Source of the DNA: Patescibacteria group bacterium
Lineage (GTDB): Bacteria; Patescibacteriota; WWE3; UBA101185; UBA10185
Direction of reading: 5' to 3'
NCBI GenBank assembly: GCA_016926555.1
Contig: JAFGOI010000013.1
Location: forward strand, 1-44,801
DNA length: 44,801 bases
Positions 1 through 8,869 of the stretch are shown in pieces. Numbering within the stretch: the first letter of the stretch is position 1; each line of letters starts with the position of its first letter. Under the pieces are notes generated by a model. That model was not told the DNA's origin. It worked only from the letters and a program-made list of their open reading frames with translations, and ran no database searches. The position numbers and the translations under genes are program-made.

Positions 1-3000
1 GACTCTGGTTCAGTTACTACGTCAGGCGCGTATCTAATTGGTGTCAACGACGAATTCACTTACTCAGATCACACCAGACTTCAAGCCATACTAAAAGACA
101 TTGACACTCAATTAGGCAGCGGCTCCTCTAAATGGACGGATCTCGGATCACTTACCACTCTTACAAACCAAACCGATAACCTGGCGGTGGGCGGCTCTAC
201 ACCCCAAGCCGGTCTATACTTCACAACTTCTACGGGGAGCCTGTCGTTAGACAATTATTCTCTCTTCTACAACGGTTCATCCGACCGACTGGGCATCGGG
301 ACATCTACACCACAGGCAACTCTAGATATTAGAGGCGATATATTCACTGACAGGTGGGCAGAATCAGCGACGAACACTTTTTTAGGAATAGATGTTGTGG
401 GAGGTGACGCTCTCATATCAATAGGAAATTCTGGAATAGATAATACCGCGATAGGTTACAGAGCGTTATACTCCGCTTCCGAAAATTCAACGGGCAACAC
501 GGCACTCGGATCAAGAGCCCTGTTTGTTCTAGACTCTGGGTATAACAACGTAGCCATAGGAAGAAATGCGATGTCTGAAACCGCTCAAATGAACAACACT
601 GTAGCAATTGGAGCCAATGCGGGAGTTTACACCTCTGCCGCTTTCCCAGAAGGGGATAACGTCTACATAGGAAGTAATGCCGGGTACGGAATCGCCCTAA
701 ATTATGGACATACCTGGAACACTGCTGTAGGATCTTCCAGCGGATATTCTCTAGCAAGTAGCGGAAGTAACGCTCTTTACAACACATTTCTGGGTGGACA
801 ATCGGGGTATTCCACCACAGGAGGAGATGGTAATGTTGCTCTAGGATATCAAGCCGGTTACAACAATTCAACAGGACAATTCAACGTCTTTGCAGGACTC
901 AACGCAGGTGTGGGAAACTCAGCGGGAAACAACAATATTGCCATAGGATATTACGCGGGACGCTATAACAGAAACGGTTCCAACAACGTCGCAATCGGGT
1001 ACGAAGCGGGAAGAGGTACCACATACGCTAATAAGTCGGGCGATGTGTTCCTTGGATATCAAGCTGGCTACTATGAAAACAACAGCAACCGCCTGTATAT
1101 AGAAAATTCAAACTCAACGACACCTTTAATTTGGGGGGATTTTGCCAACGATCTATTAGGATTTTACGCTAGTGTGGGAATAGGAACAACTAACCCTACA
1201 AATAAATTACAAGTGGTGGGCAACGTAGGCATAAACTCGGGATACGATTTGCACATAGGAAACATCGGTCTTGGTGATTCCGGTTCGGCTACCACATCGG
1301 GCGCATATCTAATTGGTGTCAACGACGACTTCACATATTCAGATCATACAAGACTTCAAGCTGTACTAAACGACTTTGACACTCAACTCGGGGCAGATGT
1401 AAGCAAATGGACTGACGCCGGAACTTACATTTTCGCAATCAACGCATCCTCGAAAGTTGGTATAGAGAACACAACAGGATATCTTGGTCTCGGTACTACT
1501 AATCCAGACTATTTATTGGACGTAGGAGGTACAGGCGCGCTACAAGCTCTAATCTTAAATGGTATCGCGCTCACTTCCTCAGCAACTAAACTAAACCTCC
1601 TAACTGATGTATCTGTCACCAGCGCTGAACTAGATTATTTATCGGGATCTTCCATGCTCAGCGGCGGTGTTTTATTTGCCAACGGGACCAACTTCACTCA
1701 AGATATTACTGACCTCTACTGGAATAACGCCAGCGACTACCTTGGTATAGGTACATCCAATCCTCAGCACACACTGGATATAGCAGGTACAGCGAGACTA
1801 CAGACATCAAAGGGATATGGATTAGATATAGCCTATGATGGAAGTACCTATGCTCGACTGGGAGTAGGTCCTATGACCGCAGGGCTTTTAGATCTATTCG
1901 GTCCGAATAATGAACCATTCGGCAGATTCACCGTAGGACCATACACAAGTTCTTACCTATTCGGCCAGTACTTTGGAATAGGAACTACCTCTCCAGCATA
2001 CACCTTGGATGTTGGCGGAGAAGCCAGATTTGATGGCGCGTTAAGAGCATATGATACAACAGGAATTGGCTTCTTTGACGATGGCGGAAACCTTGGTATG
2101 TGGGTGGAAGATGGCGGCAATGTTGGAGTAGGAACAACCAACCCGGGAACAAAGTTTGAAGTAGCTGGAGATCTAACCGTCCAATCCGGAAACACACTAT
2201 ACCTTGGAAACATAGAAATTGCTGACACAACAAACGCGATGACATTCAGTGGCAGTTTACTGCCTTCTTCTAATGACAGCCTGGATCTTGGAAGCACAAA
2301 TCTAAGGTGGAGAGACCTATTCCTCGGTCCCGGTTCTATACACATAGGAACCTCGGCTGCGGACGAATACGTCTTATCCTACAACACAACATCAAACTTC
2401 CTTGGATTTAACTACACCGGAACAGGACAAGACGATATTATAATGGACAGCAACGGCTTCTTGGGAATCGGTACTGACCCGCTTGTTACCCTACACATAT
2501 TCGACACTACCGAACAATTAAGACTCGGTTACGATGGAACCAATTACACATCATTTACAGTAGCTTCTGACGGAGAATTGACCGTGGCGGATTCTGGAAC
2601 AGACGTGGCCAAATTTGACGCTACTGGGATAGATTTTGAAGTCCCAACTAGCTTCAACGCCGCGGGCGACGTAAGCATGGCCTATGACTTAGTATTCACT
2701 CACGACATATCCAGTAATATCCTATCGGACGCACCTTTAACAATAGCATCAGGAGAAAGCTTTAACAACGACAACTTAACACTTAAAGCGCACGGAACAG
2801 GAGAAATCGTCATAGACAATAGCGGACTTGCTTTATATACAGGAGAAGATTTAATACTAGATATAAACGACAGTGAAGATACGTATTTCGAGCATGATAG
2901 TACGAACAATCGGGTGGCGCTATACATAGATGGAAACGAAGAAGTCAGATTTAACTACACAAATGGATCCGGCGACTCTATAGAAGCTGACCAAACGATA

Positions 3001-4425
3001 AGCGCAGGCAGCGACTGGGATCTTGCTGAAACTTATCCAACTTTTGATGATTCCCTCACAGCCGGGATGATTGTGTCACTAACAAGTTCTGATATGGGGG
3101 ATCTGCCTTATCATCTTGTAAAAGCAGAAGGACCAAAAGATAAGGCCGCATTTGGTGTACTTTCAACAGATCCCGGAATCGTAATGGGATCCGGTAGCTT
3201 TAGATCAGAATTCTGCAAAGATGTAGAAAGTCTGGGCGCAGACACAATAATAGAAAGGGAAGTTGAACAACTTACTGAAAGCAAGAAAGCCGCCGCGATG
3301 AGGGAATTGGGATTAACTGATGAAAGCATGTTGAAAAGATCTGACTATGAACTTGTCGAGGAAGAAATCGACGACATAGAAGATATGGTGTATGCCTGCA
3401 CGGCAAGAAAAGAAGTCCCGGTTGCATTATCCGGTAGAGTTCCCGTAAAAGTATCTCCAAATTCGGAACCGATAATGACTGGAGACTTATTAACAGTAAG
3501 CGATGTTGATGAAGGAAAAGCTATGAAGGCTACAAGTTCCGACCAGATAATAATCGGAAGAGCTCTTAACGCGTGGGGAGGAAAAGACGATGGAGATAGC
3601 ATAATGGCCGTCGTGGGTATCGTATGGGATAACAGCCTTGCCCTTGGAGAAACTACAACAATAACAGACACACTGGCAGCTGATTTGGACGATGTAAAGA
3701 ACAATCTCGTAATTATAAATGAACTATTAAATCTACACGGAGTTGATGAATCTACAGAATCAGCGAGTGAGGGGCTACTTGCTCAAATGCAAAGTATACT
3801 TGAAGAATTTAAAGATTTACTAACATCTTTAGGTCTTAGAAAAGAAACTGATGAAGAAGGAAACGACATATTAACTATAGAAACAGACATGAACGTTCTC
3901 TCAGATGCCACTTTTAACAATGTTTCAATAACCGGAGACTTAACCCTGGGCATGATGAGATTCGATACCCTAAATAACGCGCTCAACGTAACCGGGCCCG
4001 AGTGCTATAACGAAACACTTGGATTTATAAACACAGTCCTATGTGAAGCGCAAACTTTATTCCTGCAAAAAGAATTGGCGGGGAATGTTAACTTCTTTGA
4101 CGGCAAAGTCGTGTTTGAACCAAACGGCGATATGAGAATCACCGGCAAACTTGAAGCTAGAGAAATACAAACTGAGAAACTGAATATTCTTGGAATTACA
4201 GATGAGAGTCAGGATAGCTCTCTTGGGCAAGTTACACTATCGGCGGGAATGTCGAGCGTAGAAGTCGCTACCACCAAGCTGAATGAGGAGTCACTGATAT
4301 TCTTGACTCCCGTTGATAGTGTAGCAAGAGTTTCATACAGAAAACACCCGAATGGAAGATTTGAAATCTATGTTGAAGAGCCGCCGGAAACCGATCTGCT
4401 TGTTAACTGGTGGATCGTAAATTAG
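1..4425 (+). CDS. Giant repetitive surface / tail-fibre-like protein (5' truncated)
   Basis: The frame is open from base 1, so the gene begins upstream; the GTG at 187 is only an internal codon. The visible 1474 residues are Gly/Asn/Thr-rich and repetitive. Residues about 140-360 contain head-like repeats of the type NTAIGYRAL / NNVAIGYEAG, as in YadA-like left-handed beta-rolls. Scattered through the protein are at least seven copies of a G(I/L/V)GT(T/S)xPxxxLxVxG motif, typical of phage tail-fibre-like surface proteins. Residues about 1005-1217 (DLAETYP ... VPVALSGRVPVKV ... GDLLTVSD) form a conserved beta-rich module common in such proteins and perhaps related to phage autoproteolytic C-terminal domains (inference). 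A helical, probably coiled-coil stretch follows near residues 1225-1290, and the protein ends in a beta segment (NWWIVN). There is no sorting motif and no C-terminal membrane helix. The likely role is an extracellular adhesin or fibre; the host target is unknown. Confidence 0.85.
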   Translation, partial: DSGSVTTSGAYLIGVNDEFTYSDHTRLQAILKDIDTQLGSGSSKWTDLGSLTTLTNQTDNLAVGGSTPQAGLYFTTSTGSLSLDNYSLFYNGSSDRLGIGTSTPQATLDIRGDIFTDRWAESATNTFLGIDVVGGDALISIGNSGIDNTAIGYRALYSASENSTGNTALGSRALFVLDSGYNNVAIGRNAMSETAQMNNTVAIGANAGVYTSAAFPEGDNVYIGSNAGYGIALNYGHTWNTAVGSSSGYSLASSGSNALYNTFLGGQSGYSTTGGDGNVALGYQAGYNNSTGQFNVFAGLNAGVGNSAGNNNIAIGYYAGRYNRNGSNNVAIGYEAGRGTTYANKSGDVFLGYQAGYYENNSNRLYIENSNSTTPLIWGDFANDLLGFYASVGIGTTNPTNKLQVVGNVGINSGYDLHIGNIGLGDSGSATTSGAYLIGVNDDFTYSDHTRLQAVLNDFDTQLGADVSKWTDAGTYIFAINASSKVGIENTTGYLGLGTTNPDYLLDVGGTGALQALILNGIALTSSATKLNLLTDVSVTSAELDYLSGSSMLSGGVLFANGTNFTQDITDLYWNNASDYLGIGTSNPQHTLDIAGTARLQTSKGYGLDIAYDGSTYARLGVGPMTAGLLDLFGPNNEPFGRFTVGPYTSSYLFGQYFGIGTTSPAYTLDVGGEARFDGALRAYDTTGIGFFDDGGNLGMWVEDGGNVGVGTTNPGTKFEVAGDLTVQSGNTLYLGNIEIADTTNAMTFSGSLLPSSNDSLDLGSTNLRWRDLFLGPGSIHIGTSAADEYVLSYNTTSNFLGFNYTGTGQDDIIMDSNGFLGIGTDPLVTLHIFDTTEQLRLGYDGTNYTSFTVASDGELTVADSGTDVAKFDATGIDFEVPTSFNAAGDVSMAYDLVFTHDISSNILSDAPLTIASGESFNNDNLTLKAHGTGEIVIDNSGLALYTGEDLILDINDSEDTYFEHDSTNNRVALYIDGNEEVRFNYTNGSGDSIEADQTISAGSDWDLAETYPTFDDSLTAGMIVSLTSSDMGDLPYHLVKAEGPKDKAAFGVLSTDPGIVMGSGSFRSEFCKDVESLGADTIIEREVEQLTESKKAAAMRELGLTDESMLKRSDYELVEEEIDDIEDMVYACTARKEVPVALSGRVPVKVSPNSEPIMTGDLLTVSDVDEGKAMKATSSDQIIIGRALNAWGGKDDGDSIMAVVGIVWDNSLALGETTTITDTLAADLDDVKNNLVIINELLNLHGVDESTESASEGLLAQMQSILEEFKDLLTSLGLRKETDEEGNDILTIETDMNVLSDATFNNVSITGDLTLGMMRFDTLNNALNVTGPECYNETLGFINTVLCEAQTLFLQKELAGNVNFFDGKVVFEPNGDMRITGKLEAREIQTEKLNILGITDESQDSSLGQVTLSAGMSSVEVATTKLNEESLIFLTPVDSVARVSYRKHPNGRFEIYVEEPPETDLLVNWWIVN
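1276..1395 (+). repeat. Internal duplicate of bases 1-120 in the fibre gene
   Basis: Bases 1-120 and 1276-1395 encode nearly the same peptide: DSGSVTTSGAYLIGVNDEFT versus DSGSATTSGAYLIGVNDDFT, continuing through SDHTRLQA and DTQLG. The 1275-bp offset (425 codons) suggests a large tandem modular duplication within the gene. The first copy is cut by the window edge. Confidence 0.85.
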
Positions 4426-4468
4426 GAACATTAAAAAGACCGGGTCTTAAAAAAGAAGACTCATAAAT

Positions 4469-4596
4469 AAAGCTATACCATCAGCGGATGTGTCGAACCT
4501 ATTAAGTGACTGCCACTAGGTTTGTTATCCACTAAACTGAATGGAAAATTAGGTGAGGAGTCGCAGATATTCTTGGCCTCCGTTGATGGTTTAGCA
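4469..4596 (+). repeat. Decayed copy 1 of the fibre gene 3' end
   Basis: This noncoding stretch downstream of the fibre gene resembles coding bases 4232-4326, with an insertion in the middle. Its last 43 bases (4554-4596) are identical to 4698-4740 in copy 2. All frames are broken by stops, so this is relic sequence. Copies 1 and 2 are closer to each other than either is to the intact gene. Confidence 0.75.
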
Positions 4597-4616
4597 ATTA
4601 ATTGAAAATTGATATC

Positions 4617-4740
4617 GAGAGTAAGGATAACTCTCTTGGGCAAAGCTATACCGTCAGCGGAGCCGTCGAGTCTATAAGCGGTTACCACTAGGCTAACTGA
4701 GGAGTCGCAGATATTCTTGGCCTCCGTTGATGGTTTAGCA
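4617..4740 (+). repeat. Decayed copy 2 of the fibre gene 3' end
   Basis: This aligns almost end to end with coding bases 4204-4326: GAGAGT.AGGATA.CTCTCTTGGGCAA at the left and GATATTCTTG, CCGTTGAT, TAGCA at the right. Stop codons interrupt the equivalent reading frame. Differences fall at all base types, not only at adenines. Confidence 0.8.
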
Positions 4741-4836
4741 CATGGGTTATGAAAACCCTGCCCAACAAATTTAATGGATAAAAAAGGAGGACAAAATAAA
4801 AAAGTAACCAACCAAAGAATCACAAGGAAAAAAACA

Positions 4837-4948
4837 CTCTCCCGGACAGAGCTATATGTTCAGTGGGGGCCTCGAGGTATAAGTGGCTACCACTAAGCTG
4901 AATGAGGAGTCACTGATATTCTTGACCCCCATGATCAGTATAACAGAG
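4837..4948 (+). repeat. Decayed copy 3 of the fibre gene 3' end
   Basis: Bases 4883-4926 match coding bases 4264-4307 at 42 of 44 positions, while the flanks are more diverged. This copy is closer to the living gene than copies 1 and 2, so the duplications seem to have different ages. The remainder of the 4426-5079 gap holds no gene I can support. Confidence 0.8.
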
Positions 4949-5079
4949 AAGTTTTATAAAAATCTAGCAAATTTTTTTCGACTCTAAAATAAGCATCAAA
5001 TTTGACCGTTATAGCAATAAATATTTCTTTCAACTAATTTTATACAACCAAACAGTATTCAAATTACGGAAAAATACAT

Positions 5080-5085
5080 TAAAAT
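5080..5085 (+). promoter_or_regulatory. -10 element of tspO
   Basis: TAAAAT lies six bases before the GTG at 5092. This spacing recurs at many starts in the window and predicts a leaderless transcript. I see no convincing -35. Confidence 0.45.
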
Positions 5086-5091
5086 TATCTT

Positions 5092-5551
5092 GTGAAGCTC
5101 TTGAAATTTATGACATCAATACTAATATGCAATCTTGTCGGTGCGTTCGGGGCTTACTTCACTTTGCCCGCTATAAAGGATTGGTATATGCGCCTAGAAA
5201 AACCAGCGTTTACACCCCCCCAATGAAGTATTTAGTCCGGTCTGGATACTGCTTTATATTCTCATGGGCATAGCCTATTACTTAATATGGATTAAAGAAG
5301 GAGATAAAAAAGAAGCTAATATTTTTTTTGGAATTCAGCTTGTTCTTAATTTTCTATGGTCATTCATATTCTTTGGGATGAAACTCCCTTACCTTGCGCT
5401 TCTTGATATAGTATTTCTTTGGTTGGCAATTTTTGTGACTATTAAGAAATTTAAAGTGATTTCAAAGGCCGCAAGTTATTTACTTTATCCCTACATTCTT
5501 TGGGTCAGTTTTGCCGCGGTTTTGAACTTTTTTATTGCTGTTTTGAATTAG
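5092..5551 (+). pseudogene. tspO: TspO/MBR family membrane protein, frameshifted
   Basis: TspO proteins are five-helix membrane proteins that bind tetrapyrroles and related ligands. Reading from GTG 5092 gives VKLLKFMTSILICNLVG, then GAFGAYFTLPAIKDWYMRLEKPAFTPP, the family's N-terminal pattern. The frame is then lost at a run of seven C (5215-5221). Removing one C restores NEVFSPVWILLYILMGIAYY and the rest of the protein to the stop at 5551, giving 152 residues, the usual family length. The later helices (NFLWSFIFFGMKLPYLAL; the last ends FFIAVLN) are intact. Either the extra C is a sequencing or assembly error, or the gene has recently been inactivated; slippage at the C run is a third possibility. 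The -10 element six bases upstream supports the GTG start. Confidence 0.8.
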
Positions 5552-5684
5552 ATTTTTTTTTCCGCTACACTGCGTTTTTTGTTTTAAATGGACTATTCCG
5601 GCTTGATACCTAAGACAACTTATATTACAATCTGGCTTATATTATTACTATCGGCGCAGTAAGATCATGCGCGAAAGGAGAGAC

Positions 5685-5975
5685 ATGTCACATTCTTCCA
5701 TTGGGCCTGTAACTGTCGTATGGAAGGCCGGCTTCGGCCCGAAATACGAGAAAGTCCTCCGCGACCTAGTTCGTGGGAGGATCCAGAGGGTCAAAACCGT
5801 AGGATGGAGAGAGGTCCGCGGACAAGTTCGCTTCGTCGTGCAAGACGAAAAAGGGAATTTTCTTGACCGCAAAACGGGGCGAACCGTTTCGTATTTCCAA
5901 CGATTCAAAAATCCGACGGTTCTCGAAACCCGTAAATACAGGGGGAAACCATTCGTTGTCGAAATAAGAGAATGA
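5685..5975 (+). CDS. Small hypothetical basic protein (96 aa)
   Basis: I do not recognise the family. The start is the ATG at 5685 rather than 5667, because AAAGGAG (5674-5680) is a good ribosome binding site at the right distance and overlaps the extra upstream codons. The product is basic and hydrophilic (VRGRIQRVKTVGWREVRGQV ... FLDRKTGRTVSYFQRF), with no membrane segment or signal, and looks like a small beta-rich nucleic-acid-binding or structural protein (inference only). By eye it is clearly GC-richer than its neighbours, with many CGC, CCG and GTC codons. It uses a Shine-Dalgarno sequence whereas most nearby genes appear leaderless. Both points suggest a transferred gene. A long inverted repeat follows it. 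Confidence 0.6.
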   Translation: MSHSSIGPVTVVWKAGFGPKYEKVLRDLVRGRIQRVKTVGWREVRGQVRFVVQDEKGNFLDRKTGRTVSYFQRFKNPTVLETRKYRGKPFVVEIRE

Positions 5976-5996
5976 CCCCCTGCACAACACATCCCG

Positions 5997-6046
5997 AAAC
6001 CCTTCTGACGAAAAATAACATCATCGTCGCCTCGCCAGAAGGGTTT
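5997..6046 (+). terminator. Inverted repeat downstream of the 5685 gene
   Basis: The arms AAACCCTTCTG (5997-6007) and CAGAAGGGTTT (6036-6046) are perfectly complementary over 11 bp with a 28-base loop. There is no T-run beyond the three in the arm, so it may be a factor-assisted terminator, an mRNA 3'-protecting hairpin or a cassette boundary rather than a classic intrinsic terminator. Confidence 0.5.
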
Positions 6047-6109
6047 CACACCAAAGCTATGCAACTACTTTTATACACAGCCAAACTTGCATAAATGACA
6101 ATATCAGCA

Positions 6110-6115
6110 TAAAAT
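6110..6115 (+). promoter_or_regulatory. -10 element of the 6125 gene
   Basis: TAAAAT lies nine bases before the ATG at 6125, within the leaderless-type spacing range seen elsewhere in the window. Confidence 0.35.
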
Positions 6116-6124
6116 ACCTTCGAA

Positions 6125-6928
6125 ATGGATAAAAAGACAACATCGTTCATAATATTATTTTTCGTAATGATTCTTCTCGGTATCTTACTTGTCACCCAAA
6201 GCAATACTTCTCCTGACGGGAATACCGCCGAATCCACACAATCATCAAACGCATCAGAACATACAGTTAGAGAAGAAATGGAAGATGAACATGGATGTAT
6301 TACATCAGCAGGTTATACCTGGTGCGAAAATAAAGGAAAATGTCTTAAAGAGTGGGAGGAGGCCTGTGAATCAACAGAAGCCGCAAAGGAAGAAAGTGAA
6401 GAAACTGAAACAATCTTCGACCCCACAGTAGAGTGGAAATTATATATAAACAACGAATATGGCTACTCCTTCGACTTTCCCAGCACATGCAAACTAGGGC
6501 CGCTCCCCGGGGAATGCAAACAAGCACCGCCCGAGGAAAGAGAATTAGACTGCTTATGCTTCTTGAACAACGAAGATCCAAGTAACATATTCTTTCAAAC
6601 TTACACTGGCGAGAAACCTAATTTGACACTCGCAACCTTATCCGTCGTCCACTACAATACAGATATCTATAATCCCCCGGAAGGCACTGAACTAATTCCT
6701 TGGCTTACAACTCACTTTGCATTTGAAGAGGTCTTGGAAGAAGAAAACGAAGAAATTGGCGGAACTCCAGCAGTAAGAGTCTATTCTCCTGGTGGCCCGG
6801 GAGTATACCCCTCCGAAAATATATATTTTATTAAAGACAATATGCTATTCAACATTTCCCTCATAGATTCAGACAACGAAGGCAACAAGGAACTATACAA
6901 CCACATAATCGACTCGTTCAACTTCTAA
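6125..6928 (+). CDS. Membrane-anchored extracellular protein with a Cys-rich motif
   Basis: The product has 267 residues. Residues about 6-23 form one N-terminal membrane helix (SFIILFFVMILLGILLV) without a lipobox cysteine, so the protein is probably anchored with its body outside. A Ser/Thr/Glu-rich linker follows, then a compact cysteine motif near residues 57-80 (HGCITSAGYTWCENKGKCL ... EEAC), which resembles the GC..aGY.WC...KCl...E.C module seen in small secreted or inhibitor-like domains. After an acidic linker, the segment from about residue 105 starts with YINNEYGYSFDFPSTC, a form common in PsbP-like domains of CPR surface proteins. The catalytic role is unknown. It stands alone between short intergenic regions. 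Confidence 0.7.
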   Translation: MDKKTTSFIILFFVMILLGILLVTQSNTSPDGNTAESTQSSNASEHTVREEMEDEHGCITSAGYTWCENKGKCLKEWEEACESTEAAKEESEETETIFDPTVEWKLYINNEYGYSFDFPSTCKLGPLPGECKQAPPEERELDCLCFLNNEDPSNIFFQTYTGEKPNLTLATLSVVHYNTDIYNPPEGTELIPWLTTHFAFEEVLEEENEEIGGTPAVRVYSPGGPGVYPSENIYFIKDNMLFNISLIDSDNEGNKELYNHIIDSFNF

Positions 6929-6981
6929 AACGGCCAAATATAGGGATTAATCACCTAGGTAAATTATTCTAGAAGGATTAT

Positions 6982-7149
6982 CTATTCCTGAGGTGTATCT
7001 GTTGGTTCATCTGCTGGGGATTCTGCAGAAGCCGCAGGTTGACCACTCTCATTTGCAGGTTCACCCATAGAAGCTTCCTGTGGAGCGGCAGGCTCAGAAC
7101 TACCAGTATCCGTACCAAATAGTTTTTTTAGAAAATCAAATAATGCCAT
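6982..7149 (-). CDS. 55-aa acidic Ala/Pro-rich microprotein
   Basis: An ATG at 7149 opens a 56-codon frame ending in TAG. The product begins MALFDFLKKLFG, a short amphipathic helix, and continues with a low-complexity, Ser/Ala/Pro/Glu-rich tail (SEPAAPQEAS ... TDTPQE) expected to be disordered. The helix could bind a membrane surface or a partner (inference). It lies 40 bp downstream of mutL on the same strand and may be cotranscribed. A weak -10-like TATAAA sits ten bases upstream of the start. Third-position codon choice looks normal for the genome, which supports translation. Confidence 0.6.
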   Translation of the reverse strand: MALFDFLKKLFGTDTGSSEPAAPQEASMGEPANESGQPAASAESPADEPTDTPQE

Positions 7150-7189
7150 ATAGAGATATTTTATAGAAACTATAGCGCATTGTAAATCA

Positions 7190-8869
7190 TCACCTTTTAA
7201 ATAACTTCTCTAAATCCTTAAGTGTTAGTAACACCTTTGCAGGCCTGCCATGGGGGCAAGTATAATACCTACTGCTTTCGCCCAATTTTGACACCAGATC
7301 CAACATTTCCTCCGTACTTAATCTCTGCCCCGCCTTTATTGCATTCCTACATGCAAGCGTCATTAAGGTTTTTTTAGATTTTTCATCAATACTCTTTATT
7401 TTTCCAAAATCCTTTATGTCGTAAAGGAGTTCCTCCACTAGCACAGATAGGTTGTGATCTTTATATATCTTGGGAGCTGCATGAATCCGCAAAGACCTTT
7501 TACCGAAATCCTCTATTTCAAAACCTATCTTTTTAAGAAGATCCTTATTATTTTTGAATACTTCGTATAATGGCGCCGAGAGATTTACTAAAAAAGGTTT
7601 CTCAAAGAATACTATATCCTTATTTGCATCTAAGTTATTGAAATATTCCGTATACTGATCAAACAAAATACTTTCGTGTGCTGAATGCTGATCTACAAGC
7701 AAAAGTCCTTCTTGGGTTGATGTGACAATAAAAGTGTCAAACATTTGTACTATTTCTACCGAAGTTTCACCCGGAACCCATGTATTAACGTCCTTTTTTA
7801 ACGACTCATACATATATTTTGAGATGGGTTCCTGCAAAACATCCGTGTCACTGCCACTATTCATCCTATAAACCAAATCATTAGTTTGTAAACACTCTGA
7901 AACACTATTAAACACAAAATCATAAACTTCAGCATCGTCCCAAAATATCACCTTTTCTTTTCTGGGATGCACGTTAACATCTAGCAGATCTGGTGCAATA
8001 TTTAGGAACAAAACAAACGGAGGGTTTTTATCTTGCTCCAGAAGAGTATTATAGGATTCCCTCACTGCGCGATTCACAACGTTATACGTAACCAAGCGGT
8101 TATTAACAAAAACAAGTTGACTCCCTACATCCTTTACTCCAGCTTGGGGCTTTGATATATATCCGCTTAAATGAATTGCGTCTGTCTTATTGGTTATTGG
8201 AATCAGATACACTGCCTTATCTTCCCCAAGATACTCTATCAGTCGGTCCATCAAATCATGCCCCGGGGAAAAGTTGAATAATAGAGAACCTTCTTGATAG
8301 AGCTTAAATCCGACCTCGCTGTTAGATATCACAAAGGGCAAAACACTATTTAACACCTTCGTGTTAGCGCTATTTTCCTTCTTGAGCAACTTTCTCCTGG
8401 CGGGTACGTTAGAAAACAGATCCGTCACTTCAGCTAAAGTCCCCACGGGCATACCAATTTCCTTTTCGTTCACAAGTTTTCCTTCTTCTATATATATTTC
8501 TTTGCCGCACTCTTCATCTTCAACCTTGCTTCTGATCCTTACTTTTGATACGGAACATATACTTGCCAATGCTTCTCCCCTGAAACCTAATGTTCTTAGT
8601 GAAGTTAAATCTTCCAGCCTAGTAATTTTGCTTGTAGTATGAGGTTGAAAACACAATTTAAGATCATCTGCTGACATACCCACACCGTCATCAATTACTT
8701 TAATGGACTGCATACCTCCCCCTCTTATCTCCACTACAATATTATTTGCGTATGCATCAAGTGAATTCTCTACAAGTTCCTTTAGCACCGATGCTGCATC
8801 TTCCACAACCTGGCCCGCTGCTATTTTTTTTACTACCTCCGGTTTTAATTTCTTAATTCCCTTTCTCAT
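7190..8869 (-). CDS. mutL: DNA mismatch repair protein MutL
   Basis: MutL couples MutS mismatch recognition to downstream repair. The N-terminal GHKL ATPase shows KIAAGQVVEDAASVLKELVE followed by NSLDA, then DDGVGM and TLGFRGEALASI, all in the first 100 residues. The transducer domain ends near residue 330. The C-terminal domain carries DQHSAHESILFD (about residue 396), the counterpart of the endonuclease motif DQHA(x)2E(x)4E, with Ala to Ser and the last Glu to Asp. ACR (about residue 506) and CPHGRP (about residue 538) are also present, so the protein belongs to the endonuclease-type MutL class, though its nicking activity is uncertain. At 559 residues it is compact, with a short linker. 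It overlaps the end of mutS by 17 bp, so the two are translationally linked. Confidence 0.96.
   Translation of the reverse strand: MRKGIKKLKPEVVKKIAAGQVVEDAASVLKELVENSLDAYANNIVVEIRGGGMQSIKVIDDGVGMSADDLKLCFQPHTTSKITRLEDLTSLRTLGFRGEALASICSVSKVRIRSKVEDEECGKEIYIEEGKLVNEKEIGMPVGTLAEVTDLFSNVPARRKLLKKENSANTKVLNSVLPFVISNSEVGFKLYQEGSLLFNFSPGHDLMDRLIEYLGEDKAVYLIPITNKTDAIHLSGYISKPQAGVKDVGSQLVFVNNRLVTYNVVNRAVRESYNTLLEQDKNPPFVLFLNIAPDLLDVNVHPRKEKVIFWDDAEVYDFVFNSVSECLQTNDLVYRMNSGSDTDVLQEPISKYMYESLKKDVNTWVPGETSVEIVQMFDTFIVTSTQEGLLLVDQHSAHESILFDQYTEYFNNLDANKDIVFFEKPFLVNLSAPLYEVFKNNKDLLKKIGFEIEDFGKRSLRIHAAPKIYKDHNLSVLVEELLYDIKDFGKIKSIDEKSKKTLMTLACRNAIKAGQRLSTEEMLDLVSKLGESSRYYTCPHGRPAKVLLTLKDLEKLFKR

Noticed and set aside
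187-4425. Fibre gene starting at GTG 187
   Set aside because: The same frame is open back to base 1 and encodes a block repeated at 1276, so the gene continues upstream of the window.
4473-4823. 116-residue minus-strand ORF
   Set aside because: It is a read-through of the decayed repeat copies and shows repeated peptide blocks (AKPSTEAKNICDS) that only mirror the DNA repeats.
4426-4948. Diversity-generating retroelement (template and variable repeat) at the fibre gene 3' end
   Set aside because: Repeat copies near a surface-protein 3' end invite this idea, but differences are not confined to adenines, the copies are themselves decayed, and no reverse transcriptase is in the window.
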